This document shows, one piece after another, positions 52,646 through 63,352 of a DNA stretch of 64,000 nucleotides. The stretch lies in NCBI GenBank assembly GCA_014529385.2, contig CM043960.1:38018781-38082780 (forward strand), read 5' to 3'. The translations under genes and the position numbers were made by a program. Numbering within the stretch: the first letter of the stretch is position 1; every line of letters starts with the position of its first letter. Source of the stretch: Adiantum capillus-veneris. Taxonomy: Eukaryota; Streptophyta; Polypodiopsida; Polypodiales; Pteridaceae. The notes below the pieces were generated by a model that searched no databases, was not told where the DNA came from, and saw only the letters and a list, made by a program, of their open reading frames with translations.

Positions 52646-52983
52646 CCACAAACGCAAGATATGGTGAAGAGGGGGCGATCAACCCCCCATGACTACCATG
52701 AGCAGAAGACCCAATACACAATGAGATGATGGAAGTGGGTACCCCCCTGGCCCCATAAATAGGTTCCTAAGGGAGGTAGGGCAAAGCCTAGTAAAATCCC
52801 CCACGACCCAACAAGAAAAGAAATATATATGAGGGCGCCCGGACAGGTGGGTGGCCGGCCTAGAAGTGGGCGGCCGGACAATGCAGCCTAAATGCATATG
52901 CAAAGGGTGGCCAACCCGGAGGCACACTAGCCGTTCATGTATGCCCTAGACCTGTGAAGCAGCAGAGTGGTGTAAACCTAACA
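52578..52983 (-). repeat. Element G right LTR (5' LTR on minus strand)
   Basis: Matches 50060-50488 with a shorter (GA)n array (52601-52641). Confidence 0.85.
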
Positions 52984-53318
52984 TTGAGTTGTAGCTTATA
53001 AAAGTAAAATGTTCTCACGACTACAGTGGGTTGCTATAAGGTGCAGCGGAAGTGACTGTTGAACTTTGCTCAAGATGAGTGCTCCCAACTGTGCTCAAGG
53101 GTTCCTTTTACTTACGGAAGGGAGAGCCTTCCGTTCCTTCAGTGAGAGAGTGCAATGGACACAAACAAAGTGGTGAACACTGTGTTTGAAGGTGCTGAGA
53201 CTGAGAGATAGAGAGAGAAGAATACGACACCAAAATGTTGTCAAACCCTCCTCCGAAGGCACCACCCTCTATGGCGAGAGCGGTCTACTATTGATTGCAC
53301 AAATCTCTACAATGCTTT
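52984..53318. other. Unassigned segment left of the hAT element
   Basis: Possibly part of the element H 3' LTR (minus strand). Joining it to 53923 across the hAT element gives continuous sequence, but no gene is visible. Confidence 0.35.
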
Positions 53319-53326
53319 GGACTTGC

Positions 53327-53914
53327 CAGTGTGACATGAAACATTTCGTGGTTTCGCTTGTTTCGGGGTTTCGAGGTTTTGAAACGTTTCGTTTCAGGGC
53401 ACAAAAATTATGAAACAGGTTTCGTAGAAATACATTTAAATAAAGATATAAAAATATATATTTATTTATATATGCATGCATGCATGTATGTAAGTATGTA
53501 TCTATGTATGGATGGATGGATAGATTAAAGATTCATGTGTGTGTGTGTACATACGGACTAGTAAACTGGTTTTATTATGTACTCTTATTAGTGTTTATAC
53601 ACATACATATGCATATGTATAAGCACACGTGTATAATAGACATACATACATACATATACATGTGTACATATATACATATATGTACGTATGTTTATGTATG
53701 TACAATGTGCATAAAAGAGAGGCAATAGTGCAAAGAGAGTACAAAAAAATCTTTTTAAACTACTGAAATTTTAAAAAAATCGCTAAATTTTTTCAAAAAT
53801 TGACCTTTTTTTTTTTTCGGGCAGTTTCCCGTTTCGTGAGTTTCGCCGAAACATTTCGTCCGTTTCGGGGTTTCGAGGTTTCATACCTATGAAACGCGTT
53901 TTTATGTCACGCTA
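53327..53914. mobile_element. hAT-type non-autonomous DNA transposon (MITE-like), 588 bp
   Basis: Terminal inverted repeats CAGTGTGACAT (left) and TAGCGTGACAT (right, reversed) fit the YARNG start of hAT elements. The flanking 8-bp duplication 'ggacttgc' is perfect (53319-53326, 53915-53922). No transposase is present. Both subterminal regions carry the direct repeat 'tttcggggtttcgaggttt', and the middle is an ATGT/GTAC-rich simple-sequence region (53460-53705). Confidence 0.82.
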
Positions 53915-53922
53915 GGACTTGC

Positions 53923-54880
53923 CAACGATGTCGATGCCGATGAGAACGACGACGAGACGGGCTGAAATCTGAGAACGCTAAGGGCTGAAATCTGCAAATC
54001 TTGTATCTGCTGAATTCTGACTCTATGTCGGTGACGACAGCGATGACAACCATGCAACGACGACTCGCTGAGAACGCAGATGCTGAAATCTGCGTTTTCC
54101 GGGCTGAATCTGCAAACTTCGGTGGATCTGACCGTGCGGCGAGGATCTACTGCGGGAAGGTGAGATCTGCGAGGTTTGGGACTTCTACTGCGGTGTCTTG
54201 ATGCTGAAAACTGAAAACGCTGATGCTACTTGTGGTTCTGTCGCGATGAATCTGCAAACGCTAGGTGGTCAGGCTGATCCAAAAACGCTAGGGCTAAATC
54301 TGAGTCCTGCTGCAAAAACACTATGGCTTCTGCTGGGTCTGCTAATGCCGGGCTTGATCTGCACTTGTAGAAAACGCTAGGGCTGAATCTGAGTCCTGCT
54401 GCAAAAACACTATGGCTTCTGCTGGGTCTGCTAATGCTGGGCTGAATCTGCACTTGTAGAAAACGCTGGCTGTTCTTGGCTGAAAACGCTAAGTCATCCG
54501 CCGGGGGGAGGGGGGTCTTGCTGAGAAGGTGCACTGTTGGATGTCAGGTCCCTGCTGCCTCTTCTGCCAGAAAGTGCTAGCGCTAGGGTTTTCTATATAC
54601 TGGCTTGCTAAATTGCCCTATCCAGTTTCCCAACAAAAGTCACTTAAAAATAATAAGTGAAAAATGGCTAATATAGGGAAACAGGTCTGCATTGTAAAAA
54701 TGTTCATGATGGGTTTTGACTGTAATCAGAGGATATGCATCTACTCTAAGTGTCTGGACATGCACGGTCTGCGAACAGACTCATAAAGTGCCAAAACACT
54801 TCCTAAGCTAAGCGAACTGAACTGAACCCTAGTCATGAAGTAGCTTGTCCACGTACACATAGGGTTAATGTGCACGTGAC
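53923..54880 (-). repeat. Probable 3' LTR of element H, with small tandem repeats
   Basis: On the minus strand a purine tract (aaaaggagggga, complement at 54882-54896) is followed by tgtcacgtgcac at 54881 going left, the usual start of an LTR. The far end was not found. Inside, a 90-bp unit with 'gctagggctgaatctgagtc' is duplicated at about 54283-54460. 'gctgaaatctg' / 'aaaacgct' motifs recur. Confidence 0.5.
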
Positions 54881-55039
54881 ATCCCCTCCTTTTCAAAGTG
54901 AGGTACTAGTACCGACACGTATGGCGTCGAGGGAGATCGCCAACAGCGTCTGGAATCCTGGGAAGGACTCTTCGCGGGCCCATTCTGATGCATGGGTCAT
55001 GCGATACTTGAACTTCATAAAGGTCTGCAACGCTTGCTT

Positions 55040-55855
55040 CTATGGGCCGCGCCGAAAGCAACACAAAGTCATCTGTGGCTCCTTCAATGCTTCAACTTCG
55101 TCTATAGTCATGCGTCTACCTTCTTCAAGAATCTCCAAGGCTGAAAATTCCTGAAACCACTTCCAACACAAAAACATGAACATACCCATTCCATGTATAG
55201 TGACTGGAAAAATTCTAGTCTTCTTTAAAGACTGTGCATGCAATGTAGATGAACATAGAGACGGAGTGCCTAACCGTTCATCAAACACACGCAAACAATG
55301 GAATCGAAACTTGTCTTTTTGATCTAAAACAATCAACTATGGTAATCACAATGAAAATGCCGATGCTTGATGCTCAATCCTTCTTGTGCTCTTTCAGATA
55401 CTGTGTCATGCCAAGGAAGAGACATGGAATGTGAATTCCTTGGATGCAAACGTGTCATCTTTTCATGAGTAATCCGCATACATCCGTGCTCATTCATGAG
55501 TGAATCGTGTTCAACGTACAATATGTCATGCCTATGAAAAGGGATCACATAAGGCCGATGACAAAAATACAGGAAAGCATCACGAATGAAACACTTGAAC
55601 AATGCGTGCTGACTAATCATTCGAGCACATAATACTTCCGGGGTTGTTTGGACCTCGACTCGAGAGCCAAGATCGGTTCTTCGTGATCTATCGAATCTGC
55701 AATGAGGTTAGCTTCACTAGACAAAGTATCAACTAAACCATCATCCTTGTGAACAATCACATCTTTATCCTGCAAATCATCATGCTCCTGAATAATCACA
55801 TCTTGATCATGCAAATCGCCATGCTTATCATTATCAAGCAATTCATCATGCTTAT
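55040..55855 (-). pseudogene. Element H coding remnant, left part (minus strand)
   Basis: Three minus-strand frames follow one another: 55855-55617, 55620-55333 and 55336-55040. They are joined by stop/start overlaps, as in a decayed long frame. The first is acidic, with repeated HDDLQDKDVI-type text, and ends SKQPRKYYVLE. The third contains DQKDKFRFHCLRVFDERLG. It lies directly upstream of the minus-strand polypurine tract, so it should be the polyprotein end of element H. I recognise no domain. Element E inserted at 55851-55855 and the frame continues beyond it at 63855-64000. Confidence 0.45.
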
Positions 55856-56240
55856 TGTTATGTCCAGCTCATAGGAGAGGGGATCTAGCCCAGACGCCGT
55901 CGGGATGGGCGTCCAATGTCCGGGTGGACGTAGTGTGAACTCGGCCAGTGTGGCCGGCCATTATTATAAAAGGGAGGCCAAGGCCTCATTTCAAGTTATC
56001 GACCCCCACTGGAAGAGTGCCAGTGGTTAGCCCACGAGGCTAGGAGTGCGCGAGGTCACCTCGAGGAGGTGAGGCCGGGTGGTATGGGACGCTCGGTCTT
56101 ACAGGTGCACGCCTACGTCCTCGGACGCTGGCCCCAGCACGGGGGAGCTACCGGATGGTGGCTATGGTCGGGTGGTTTGTCTAACGCGTGTCTGTAGGCG
56201 GTCCGTGTAGCTGGGAGATCCACTCTGAGAGTTCGTTTCA
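55856..56240 (+). repeat. Element E 5' LTR
   Basis: tgttatgtccag...gttcgtttca. A TATA box (tataaaag) lies at about 55965-55972. Downstream 'tcgacccccact' starts the part shared with the 3' LTR. Confidence 0.92.
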
Positions 56241-56590
56241 TGGTATCAGAGCCGGCTTGGCTGCACGAAGGACCGTGTGCACACCTACGGACTGATTAGA
56301 GTCGGATAATTACCATTTCATGCAATTTTTTATGAATTAACCGTTTAATCGATTATTTTCTTCTCATGAGCATATTTGCAGGTGAAATTTAATGTGCTTC
56401 TTGCTGATTTTTTATAAAATTCAGCAATTCAGTAGGTGAAAGTGCTGAAAATCAAAGGATTTCTATAAATTTTACTGGTTTTTGACGAAAATCAATGTAT
56501 TTCTCATCAACTTGCTGATTTTAGATTAAATTCAGCGTACTGTACTTTTCGAAATCCCTCTTTGTAATGTCCTCTGCGTGAAGCACAAAA

Positions 56591-56642
<52 letters not shown>
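56591..56642 (+). repeat. (GA)n array in the element E leader
   Basis: About 50 bp of GA repeats, followed by the partly complementary 'ggtacctctctcgg'. Confidence 0.9.
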
Positions 56643-56645
<3 letters not shown>

Positions 56646-56696
56646 CCTCTCTCGGAGAAAGCATGGGGGCACAAGCCTTGAGGGAATCCTTGCTGA

Positions 56697-56931
56697 GTGT
56701 GGAGCTGTAGCACGGAGAAAAATTGCAAGCTCTGTGATGACGTGGAGGCTGCTGAGAAGGAGTGTACGGAACTGGCCATAAATAACTGGCTGCACCAGTG
56801 GACCACGTATTTTGATCTCCATGGGGAGCATGATGAACAGAGGATTCAGACGATTCCTCTCTATCTGCACAGTAAGGCGCTTACCTGGTGGCGTGATATG
56901 ACAGAGAAGCCTACGACATGGGCTGACTTTT
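56697..56931 (+). pseudogene. Element E gag, part 1
   Basis: The frame reads WLHQWTTYFDLHGEHDEQRIQTI and then LHSKALTWWRDM...TWADF, typical gypsy capsid text. It is open up to the LINE C insertion. The start upstream of 56697 is unclear because of frame breaks near the GA array. Confidence 0.82.
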
Positions 56932-57448
56932 TTTTTTTGAGAAAACGATCCTTCTATTAGTTAATGAAAACTGCCCATAGGGCTACAACCACCTCTGCAA
57001 GAGAGGGCTACAACAAACATGATGGGGAGACTCTCCCAATGAAAGAACAACATATATACAATGAGGCTAAATCAACAGATGGGAGGAGGGAAGAGCCACA
57101 CAGGTGGACGGTAGTGCCAGCTGAGCACACCCTGGACAATGGTGTAGAAAGGCCCAGGGCGCCAGAGTCGAAGGAAAGCCTCACGGCGCTCCCGCATGCG
57201 GTCGGAGCTGCCCTGTAGTCCCTCAAGCTTTCCTCTGAGAGTATGGATCAGCTCTAGCCAAAAGTCACGAACAATCTCTGCTGGTGGCACAGAGCGAGCC
57301 TCAAAAATGCGAAAACAGTGGGCCTGCCAGATGAACCAGAGTGTCAGGCCACTGATGAGCTCCCAACACTCCTCTCTCTCACTGCACCACTCCTGTGGAG
57401 TAAGCTCTGTAGCAGGCTAGAGTGTAGGTCGGCCCCCCTGTATCACTA

Positions 57449-58671
57449 TCATCCTGCTGGTGGAAGATAGCTCAAACTGAAGTGATGGGCCCGTGAGAGT
57501 GGACCAAGACGCTGCCCCCCAAGTGTATTGTCTAGCGTGGAGAGAGTAGGCATCAGCCGAAGAACTCGTAGCTCATGACGCCTCTCCTCTGTGCTAGCAA
57601 GCTCCTGTCGAGCCTGTTGTAATTGCTCCTCCAACCATGGACTGTTTGGATGCTGCTCCTGCATCCTCTGTAGTGAAGCAATGCCTCGTCTGAGACGCTG
57701 CTCCGCCTCTCTCGCTGCAGCCCGGCGAGCCAGAGACTCTTGAAGAAAAAAGTGGCTAAGCTGAGCTAGGCCTGAGGCCACTCTGTCTGCAGGTGGAACC
57801 TGGCTGTCCATGCCCTCTGTCCAGAGAGCCTCTACCCTCTCTCTGAGTGCTGAGTCCAACAAGACCCTCTCTAGGATGTGAAGCATCGTGCTCCCACTCC
57901 TCTGCCTGTCTGCCACTGTGAGGATCACTGGTGCATGGTCCGAGAAGGATGTCCCTGCCAGGATGCCCACTAATCCCCCCAAGTCACTGAAGTGGTCGCT
58001 AGTGTAGAAGCGATCTATCCGCGATAGATTTACTCCTCCCACTCTGCGGTCCGATCTAGAGAAGGCAAGACTATCTGGGGGCCTCACAAAACCAGAGTGC
58101 TGCCATGTATCCGAGACCCTCAAAGTCATACACAACCTCTCCCAAGCTGCCAACTCGACTCCATGCACAGTAGCATGGCTGCCACCAATCCTGTCAGAAG
58201 GGTCCTCCAACATGTTGAAGTCCCCTCCTATACACCAATGATCGGCCTACGGCAAAGACTCAACAATCTGTGACCAAAACTCTGCACGAGCACTCGCCAC
58301 ATTGGGCGCATAGATGTTCAGGAAGCCCACAAGGCCACCCTGAACCTGCATTGTAATCCACTGAGCCCTGCCTGGCACAATAATCCCTCTGCCCACAATG
58401 GCCTGTTGCAATGAGTCCGTAATAGTCATACATACCCCACCCTGGATGCCTCCAGGTCCAAAAGCAGCTGACAAGAAGGTATCATATCGTCCACACAAAA
58501 TCTGACCACATCGCCGAATGCGGCTCTCACACAGATGGTGCTCCTGAAGCATAAGGAGATCAATCTCTCCTCCCACAAGGCAACGCTGAAGATCCTAACG
58601 CAATCGGCCCCGCTATCTCGCTGAAACTGGGGCCCACCTAGTCCCTGCACGTTCCATGAGATGCTCCTCAT
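57449..58671 (-). pseudogene. LINE C ORF2: endonuclease fused to the 3' tail
   Basis: Minus strand: it begins MRSISWNVQGLGGPQFQ at 58671 with the LLMLQEHH, LNIYAPN and LEDPSDRIGG blocks. FSDHAP and a Glu/Arg-rich linker follow (frames 58576-58247 and 58213-57449). After STEERRHEL it jumps to RVLRLMPTLST, which in LINE B lies 2.7 kb downstream. One frame break occurs near 58600 and another near 58230. The reverse transcriptase is wholly absent. Confidence 0.85.
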
Positions 58672-59370
58672 GGGGAGCGAGAGAGAACAGATGCTGCCGC
58701 AGCAGCAAGACGGGCTATCTTCGAGGCTGGCTTGGATGGGGAGTAATCCGCATCCGAGCGTCCTCTAGATAGGCGTGACTGCAGTGAGTGTCTAGCCCAA
58801 GCCCAAGCAGAGCGAGCCGTGCGTAAAGCAACCTCCTCTGTCCAGGAGTCCTCATGAATGTATACATAGCAAGGCAAACACTACGTATCACCAAAGAAGT
58901 ACACTACAATGTGCCTACATCCTGCTGAGTCTGGGGGTGTCACCGCAAACTTGGCCAATGGCCACAAAGTCTGCAGCATATCTGTAACTCCAAGTTCTCC
59001 CATGTGGTGAGAGAACTCTTGGACCTGTGTATGCAACCATCCCAACACTGAGTCGAGGGACCACTCTGTCTCGGCCCTACCACAGAGGGGGAAGGAGAAA
59101 CCAACTGCTGAGTCCAAGGCCTCTGTCCCCCTAGCGGCGAGGAACAAAGCATGGACCCTGAAGCAGGCTGCCTCATGGTCTGCTGCGGAATCGCCGAGAA
59201 AACGAGTGAACCAGTAGTCGAAGAAGTCCCAGCGGCGTCGAAGGTCAATGCTCGGCAGACCACGAGGGATAGTTGCAAGGGAAGATGTCTGAATCTGTAA
59301 AGGGGGCCGTAAGAAGGGCTAACCCTCTCTCGCTAGGCGACTCGTGGCAAAGGCGCTGCCAAGAGATCTC

Positions 59371-59443
59371 CTAGCCGCCAGAGAGGGACCTGTCTCTTGA
59401 GTCGACTGTGGAGCTAGAGCAAGAGGGGGAGGGAGAAGGAGCT

Positions 59444-59485
<42 letters not shown>

Positions 59486-60591
59486 GGAGAAGAGGGGGGG
59501 ATGGGGCGACAGAGGTAGAGGAGCGAGGTGGAGAGGCGACGGGAGCAGAAGGCGGGAGGGAGGATGAGGAAGAGGGGGGGGAGCGGCTGTCGAGGGTGAA
59601 GCGGAGGTGGGGGCTGGCACAGGGATCTCCTCCTGCTCAAGAGGACCAAATCGGTTCCCCGTGGAAACCCACTGCTGCTGAGTAGGCACCTGAGGGCCAC
59701 TCTGAGTGCCAGGCTGACGCTATGGCCCCTGGCGTCGTCGGCCACGGGCCTGCTGCCACCCCTCCTCCGCTGGAGCCCCAGGCTCGGAGGGTGGCTCTGC
59801 ATGTGTGCGCTGTGCTGCTGACTGTGGGGCTGCAGGCCAGCCCTGGCAGGCTGGGGCTGAGACTGTGGTGCAGGTCGCGGCCTCCTCCGTGGGCATGCCT
59901 TCGCTAGGTGGCCCATCTGTCGGCAAATGAAGCACTGGTTCGGGAGACCCGAGTACTCCACACTTTGTCTAAACCAACCCCCACTCACCCGAGGCAAAAG
60001 GATAACCTTCGGGAGCGTGTGAGTATCTCTGACCAAAACTCGAACTGAGGGGATGCCAGCCGCCTTGGCAGCTACTGATGCTGCCATACGAGGTGTCTCC
60101 AGGACAGTCCCAATGGCGGAGCCGATCCTGGAAAGAAGTGGTAGGTACTCCCTTCGTAAACCCGGAAAGAAGATTGAGATGGGGATGTCTGCCTCCTCTA
60201 CTAGAACATCCGAAGCCGGGTCAAAACCATGTCGCCACTGTCGAAAGTGGGCGCGTGATGCTCGGATGGCCAGTGGACTCATAGCTATGACCTTGGACGC
60301 CATCTCGGAGGTCTCAAACTAGATCTGATAGTAACCCCGTCCGAGAATCTGGACATCCAAGATCTTGCCCACCTCTGCGAGAAGGCGGGCCTGGAGAAGG
60401 TCTCGCAACTCTCCTCTGCTAGGTCGGGTGCCGAGAATCTTGCAGATGACCGAAGTCGCCTGCAATCGCTCTACCTCTGCGGCAAGGCTTGCTTGCTCGG
60501 TCGGTGAGAGAGCAAGTCGAATGGTGGGCTCAGCGGGGTCGGGCGAGGGGGCTTCTGGCGAGTCCCTTTGTGGCGAAGCTGGAGCCTCCAT
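59371..60591 (-). pseudogene. LINE C ORF1: DUF4283-like protein with CCHC knuckle, one stop
   Basis: The start is at 60591 (MEAPASPQRD). It reads through the domain (ICKILGTRPSRGELRDLLQA, ILDVQIL) to a single stop near 60319, where LINE B has Glu. It then continues as one open frame (60303-59371): EMASKVIAMSPLA, FFPGLRREYLPLLSRIG, the CCHC knuckle CFICRQMGHLAKAC (about 59945-59904), and a Pro/Ser-rich tail. A run of 41 G (59444-59484) encodes poly-proline. ORF1 proteins of this type bind LINE RNA. The stop aside, this is the best ORF1 in the window. Confidence 0.85.
59444..59484. repeat. Poly-G/poly-C run of 41 bp
   Basis: An uninterrupted G run on the plus strand inside the LINE C ORF1 tail. 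It could form G-quadruplex structures, and its length is probably unstable or misassembled. Confidence 0.95.
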
Positions 60592-60988
60592 CTGTGTCTA
60601 CTGCTGTGTTGTAAGAAGAGGTCGACGGAAGGACGCTGCAATCAAGCGCAGAAAGCACCGCCCCAAGAATTGAAACAATGCAGAATGGGCCGAATTGCAG
60701 GGGCTGACGGGGTGAAACCTAGGCGGGCGGGCAGACGGGCCGGGGGGGGGGAGGGGCAGCGGGCTGGGGCAGGTGGAAGCGCTAGCGACAGCAAGAGGGG
60801 GTGGCGGGGGCGCCAGCGACAGGTAAGCAGCGCGGGGCAAGCAGCGGGTGGGCAGGCAGGCAGGGGGCGGCAGAGGCTGGCAGGCAGCAAGGCAGTTAGG
60901 GCAGCAAGGGGGAGGCAACGGGCAGTGCTGTGGGGGGGGGGGAGGGGGGAGCGATGGCGTGCGAAGGGGCAGCAGCAACAGCGAGATG
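60592..60988 (-). other. LINE C 5' leader
   Basis: A C-rich leader (minus strand) that ends at the target duplication and matches 33589-33836 of LINE B. It is the likely internal promoter region. Confidence 0.65.
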
Positions 60989-61001
60989 TGGGCTGACTTT
61001 T

Positions 61002-61345
61002 GTGTGAAATTCAAGAAGGATTTCGCCAAAATGGATCCTTTGAAAGCTTATGCCAAATTGCAGTGTCTTTCGATGAAAGCTCTATCTTTTGATAAGTATA
61101 CGATAGCTTTCAAAGAGGCGCTCACCTTCTGCAAGGTGGATTCCACGCACGTTGTGCACATGTACTTGCTGGGATTACATGAAGATTACCGTTGGGCCTT
61201 AATCAAGGACAAAGCCCCGACTGACGTCGAGGATGCAGTAGCAAAGGCCAGGACGTTCCATTTGATAAATGAAGCGGACTATGAGAAGAAAAGAACTGCA
61301 GACCATCAATTTGGTGAGGGCGCTTCGAGGAAGCAACGTCGCTAG
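61002..61345 (+). pseudogene. Element E gag, part 2
   Basis: The frame continues directly from 56931 with CVKFKKDFAKMDPLKAYAKL, AFKEALTFCKVDS and HEDYRWALIKDKAP. It stays open to a basic end (EGASRKQRR) where an LTR fragment begins. The zinc knuckle is missing. Confidence 0.85.
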
Positions 61346-61563
61346 CTGGCTGCTTTTCAGCTCCATAAAACCCGCCGCATTTTTTGGAAATCCGTACTGC
61401 TACCACGTGGCATTTGGGCCACCAATTTTAGGGTTTCAGCCACTTTAGGGTTTCAGCCAGCAGTTAGGGTTAGGGTTTCCAGAAATTAGGGTTTCTGCAG
61501 ATTAGGGTTTCTGGCAGAAATTAGGGTTTCTGTTCTCGGTAGCCACGTCATCACTTTGTGACA
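61346..61563 (-). mobile_element. Orphan 5' part of an LTR (minus strand) with teloboxes
   Basis: On the minus strand it reads tgtcacaaagtgatgacgtggc and then a run of 'aaaccctaa' teloboxes (61425-61530). It lacks the rest of the LTR and has no target duplication. It fills the gap between gag and RNase H of element E. Confidence 0.65.
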
Positions 61564-62520
61564 GAAAGGACCGAAGACTTCGGATCCTCATCGTAAAGGT
61601 AACCCCCCTGTTGTCTGGGATGAGCGTCTCGACGAGAGCTTTCGGACACTAAAGCACTTGGTGACTACTGTGCCAATATTGCACATTGTGGATCCTAGCA
61701 AACCGTTTGTGGTTGAAACGGATGCTAGTGATTATGCCATTGGTGCGGCATTATACCATGATGAACGTCCAGTCGCGTTTGAAAGTAAGAAACTTTCTAA
61801 TGCTAAGATGCGTTATCCAACGTATGAGAAGGAGCTTTAAGTCGTGGTTCACGCCTTGAGGAAATGGCGACACTACTTGTATGGCTCTACATTTGTTGCA
61901 TGGACAGATCATCATTCCCTATGTCTGTGATCACGGTGATCTCAGGAGCCGGAAGGCTAGATGGGTTGAGCTTATGCAAGAGTTTGACTTTGAGATCCGT
62001 TATAGAAAAGGATCCAGCAATCGAGTTGTCGATGCACTCAACAAGATTCTTGAGGTTAATGCCTTGTCTATGGCTGAAATCTCGACGGACTTCTATCTCT
62101 CTCTCCGAGGGCTATGTCATTCCGATGGCCATTTTGGCAAGATATGGAACGAGGTCGAAGCGGGGCATGACTCGCGTACAGGCTTGGGTGATCCGGAGAC
62201 CCAAGTGAGTCGTGCTAGAGAGACGAGACAGCGACAATATTCCATTGAAGGTGGACTATTGTTCAGAAATGGTAAAGTCTGCGTGCCGGAAATCGATGAG
62301 GTTCGACAAAGGATTTTGTGCGCATGCCACGATGTTCCTAGCGCTGGGCACCCAGGCATCCAAAGAACTTTGGCTTTGGTCAAGCGATATTTCTATTGGC
62401 CAAGGATGCGCTCATACATAGAGGGCTATGTGAAGAAGTGTGCTCAGTGTCACATCAATAAGACAGAGCGCCTTAGGAAAGCTGGCCTGCTACATCCATT
62501 GGAAATCCCAGATGCCAAGT
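61564..62520 (+). pseudogene. Element E RNase H and integrase zinc domain
   Basis: It starts with the RT/RNase H connection (VVWDERLDESFRTLKHLV). RNase H follows, with FVVETDASDYAIGAALY (about 61708) and YPTYEKEL (about 61812), then a stop and a shift at about 61838-61920. RKGSSNRVVDALNKI (about 62005) ends RNase H, with Ser-Arg replaced by Asn-Lys. The H2C2 zinc domain of integrase (CHDVPSAGHPG...CAQCH, about 62328-62452) follows and is intact. Confidence 0.85.
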
Positions 62521-63352
62521 AGCAGAGTATTTCCATGGACTTCATCATTGGTTTGCCAAATACTATTTAGGGCAATGACGCTATTTGGGTTGTGGTCGAT
62601 AGACTCACAAAAATGGCGAAGTTTATACCAACGAAGTCGACAGTAAAAAGCCATAAGTTGGCAGTTTTATTTGTCAATCAGCTTTATAAGCTGTATGGTC
62701 TGCCTGAGGATATCATCAGTGATCGAGATACTAAGTTCACTGGCCGATTTTGGCGAGATGTGTTTGCTCATCTTCAGACTAAGTTGAGTATGTCGTCTTC
62801 TGACCATCCTGAGTCCGACGGACAAACTGAGAGGATGAATCAGACGTTAGAGGACATGTTTAGAGCCTATGTCTCTCACAGGCAGTCTGATTGGGAAAGG
62901 TATCTCCCACAGTTAGAGTTTGCCTATAATTGTAGCAAGCATTCTGCTACTGGATTTAGCCCGTTCATGCTGATGTATGGATTTGAGCCTAAATCCCCGA
63001 TTGCTATTGGCTTAGAGAAAGTCAAGGAACGCCAAGCTCGTGATTTCCTGTATGACATGCGAGAAATGCTCGAATTGGCTAAGGATAGTATAAGAACGGC
63101 TCGTAATCGAGTCACTACTTATGCTAATCAAAAGAGATTTCCAAGGACTCTAGATGTGGGACAATGGGTCTATCTGAAGATACCCAAGGATTCCAAGACT
63201 ATGCGAACAGGAAAGCATTATAAGCTTTCAGCTAGATATTGTGGTCCGTTCTTGATCACAAAGAAAATTGGCAAAATTGCCTATAATTGGCTCTTCCTTC
63301 GGATGTTAGTGTACATCCACTGTTTCATGTCAGCCGCCTTAAAGTAAAATTG
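62521..63352 (+). pseudogene. Element E integrase catalytic core
   Basis: Stops occur at 62518-62520 and 62566, but the frame 62592-63347 is open. It has the three acidic residues: VVVDRLTKM (about 62590), IISDRDTKF (about 62713) and ESDGQTERMNQTLED (about 62810-62855). LPQLEFAYN and the GPFLITKKIGKIAY block follow. A frameshift near 63285 precedes the HPLFHVSRLK motif. The family inserts the element into the genome. This is the best-kept integrase in the window. Confidence 0.9.

Larger units (their letters stand above)
50060..52983 (-). mobile_element. Element G: non-autonomous LTR element, minus strand
   Basis: Direct repeats at 50060-50488 and 52578-52983 (tgtgag...taaca type ends, TG...CA) flank a 2.1-kb interior without coding motifs. 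On the minus strand a candidate primer site 'tatcagcaacttc' follows the 5' LTR (about 52560-52576). The purine tract aagaggggg precedes the 3' LTR (complement at 50489-50497). Each LTR carries a (GA)n array. No matching 5-bp duplication was found (ttaaa / ttgag), so one side has been rearranged. It belongs to a different family from N1 and N2, possibly related to copia elements by primer-site wording. Confidence 0.8.
56932..60988 (-). mobile_element. LINE copy C: internally deleted L1-type LINE, minus strand
   Basis: It is flanked by a 13-bp duplication 'tgggctgactttt' (56919-56931 and 60989-61001). Its poly-A tail appears as the T run at 56932-56938. Without it the gag of element E is continuous in one frame. 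The 5' leader, ORF1 and endonuclease match LINE B. About 2.7 kb from after the endonuclease to the last 600 bp are missing, so there is no RT. The complete 5' leader and clean target duplication imply that it was mobilised as a shortened RNA by another LINE's enzyme, or deleted after insertion. Confidence 0.92.

Noticed and set aside
53480-53728. Small Tyr/His/Met-rich protein
   Set aside because: The frame is made of ATGT/GTAC simple repeats inside the hAT element.
59722-60322. Plus-strand frames opposite LINE C
   Set aside because: They are antisense to ORF1, which has the recognisable domain and knuckle.
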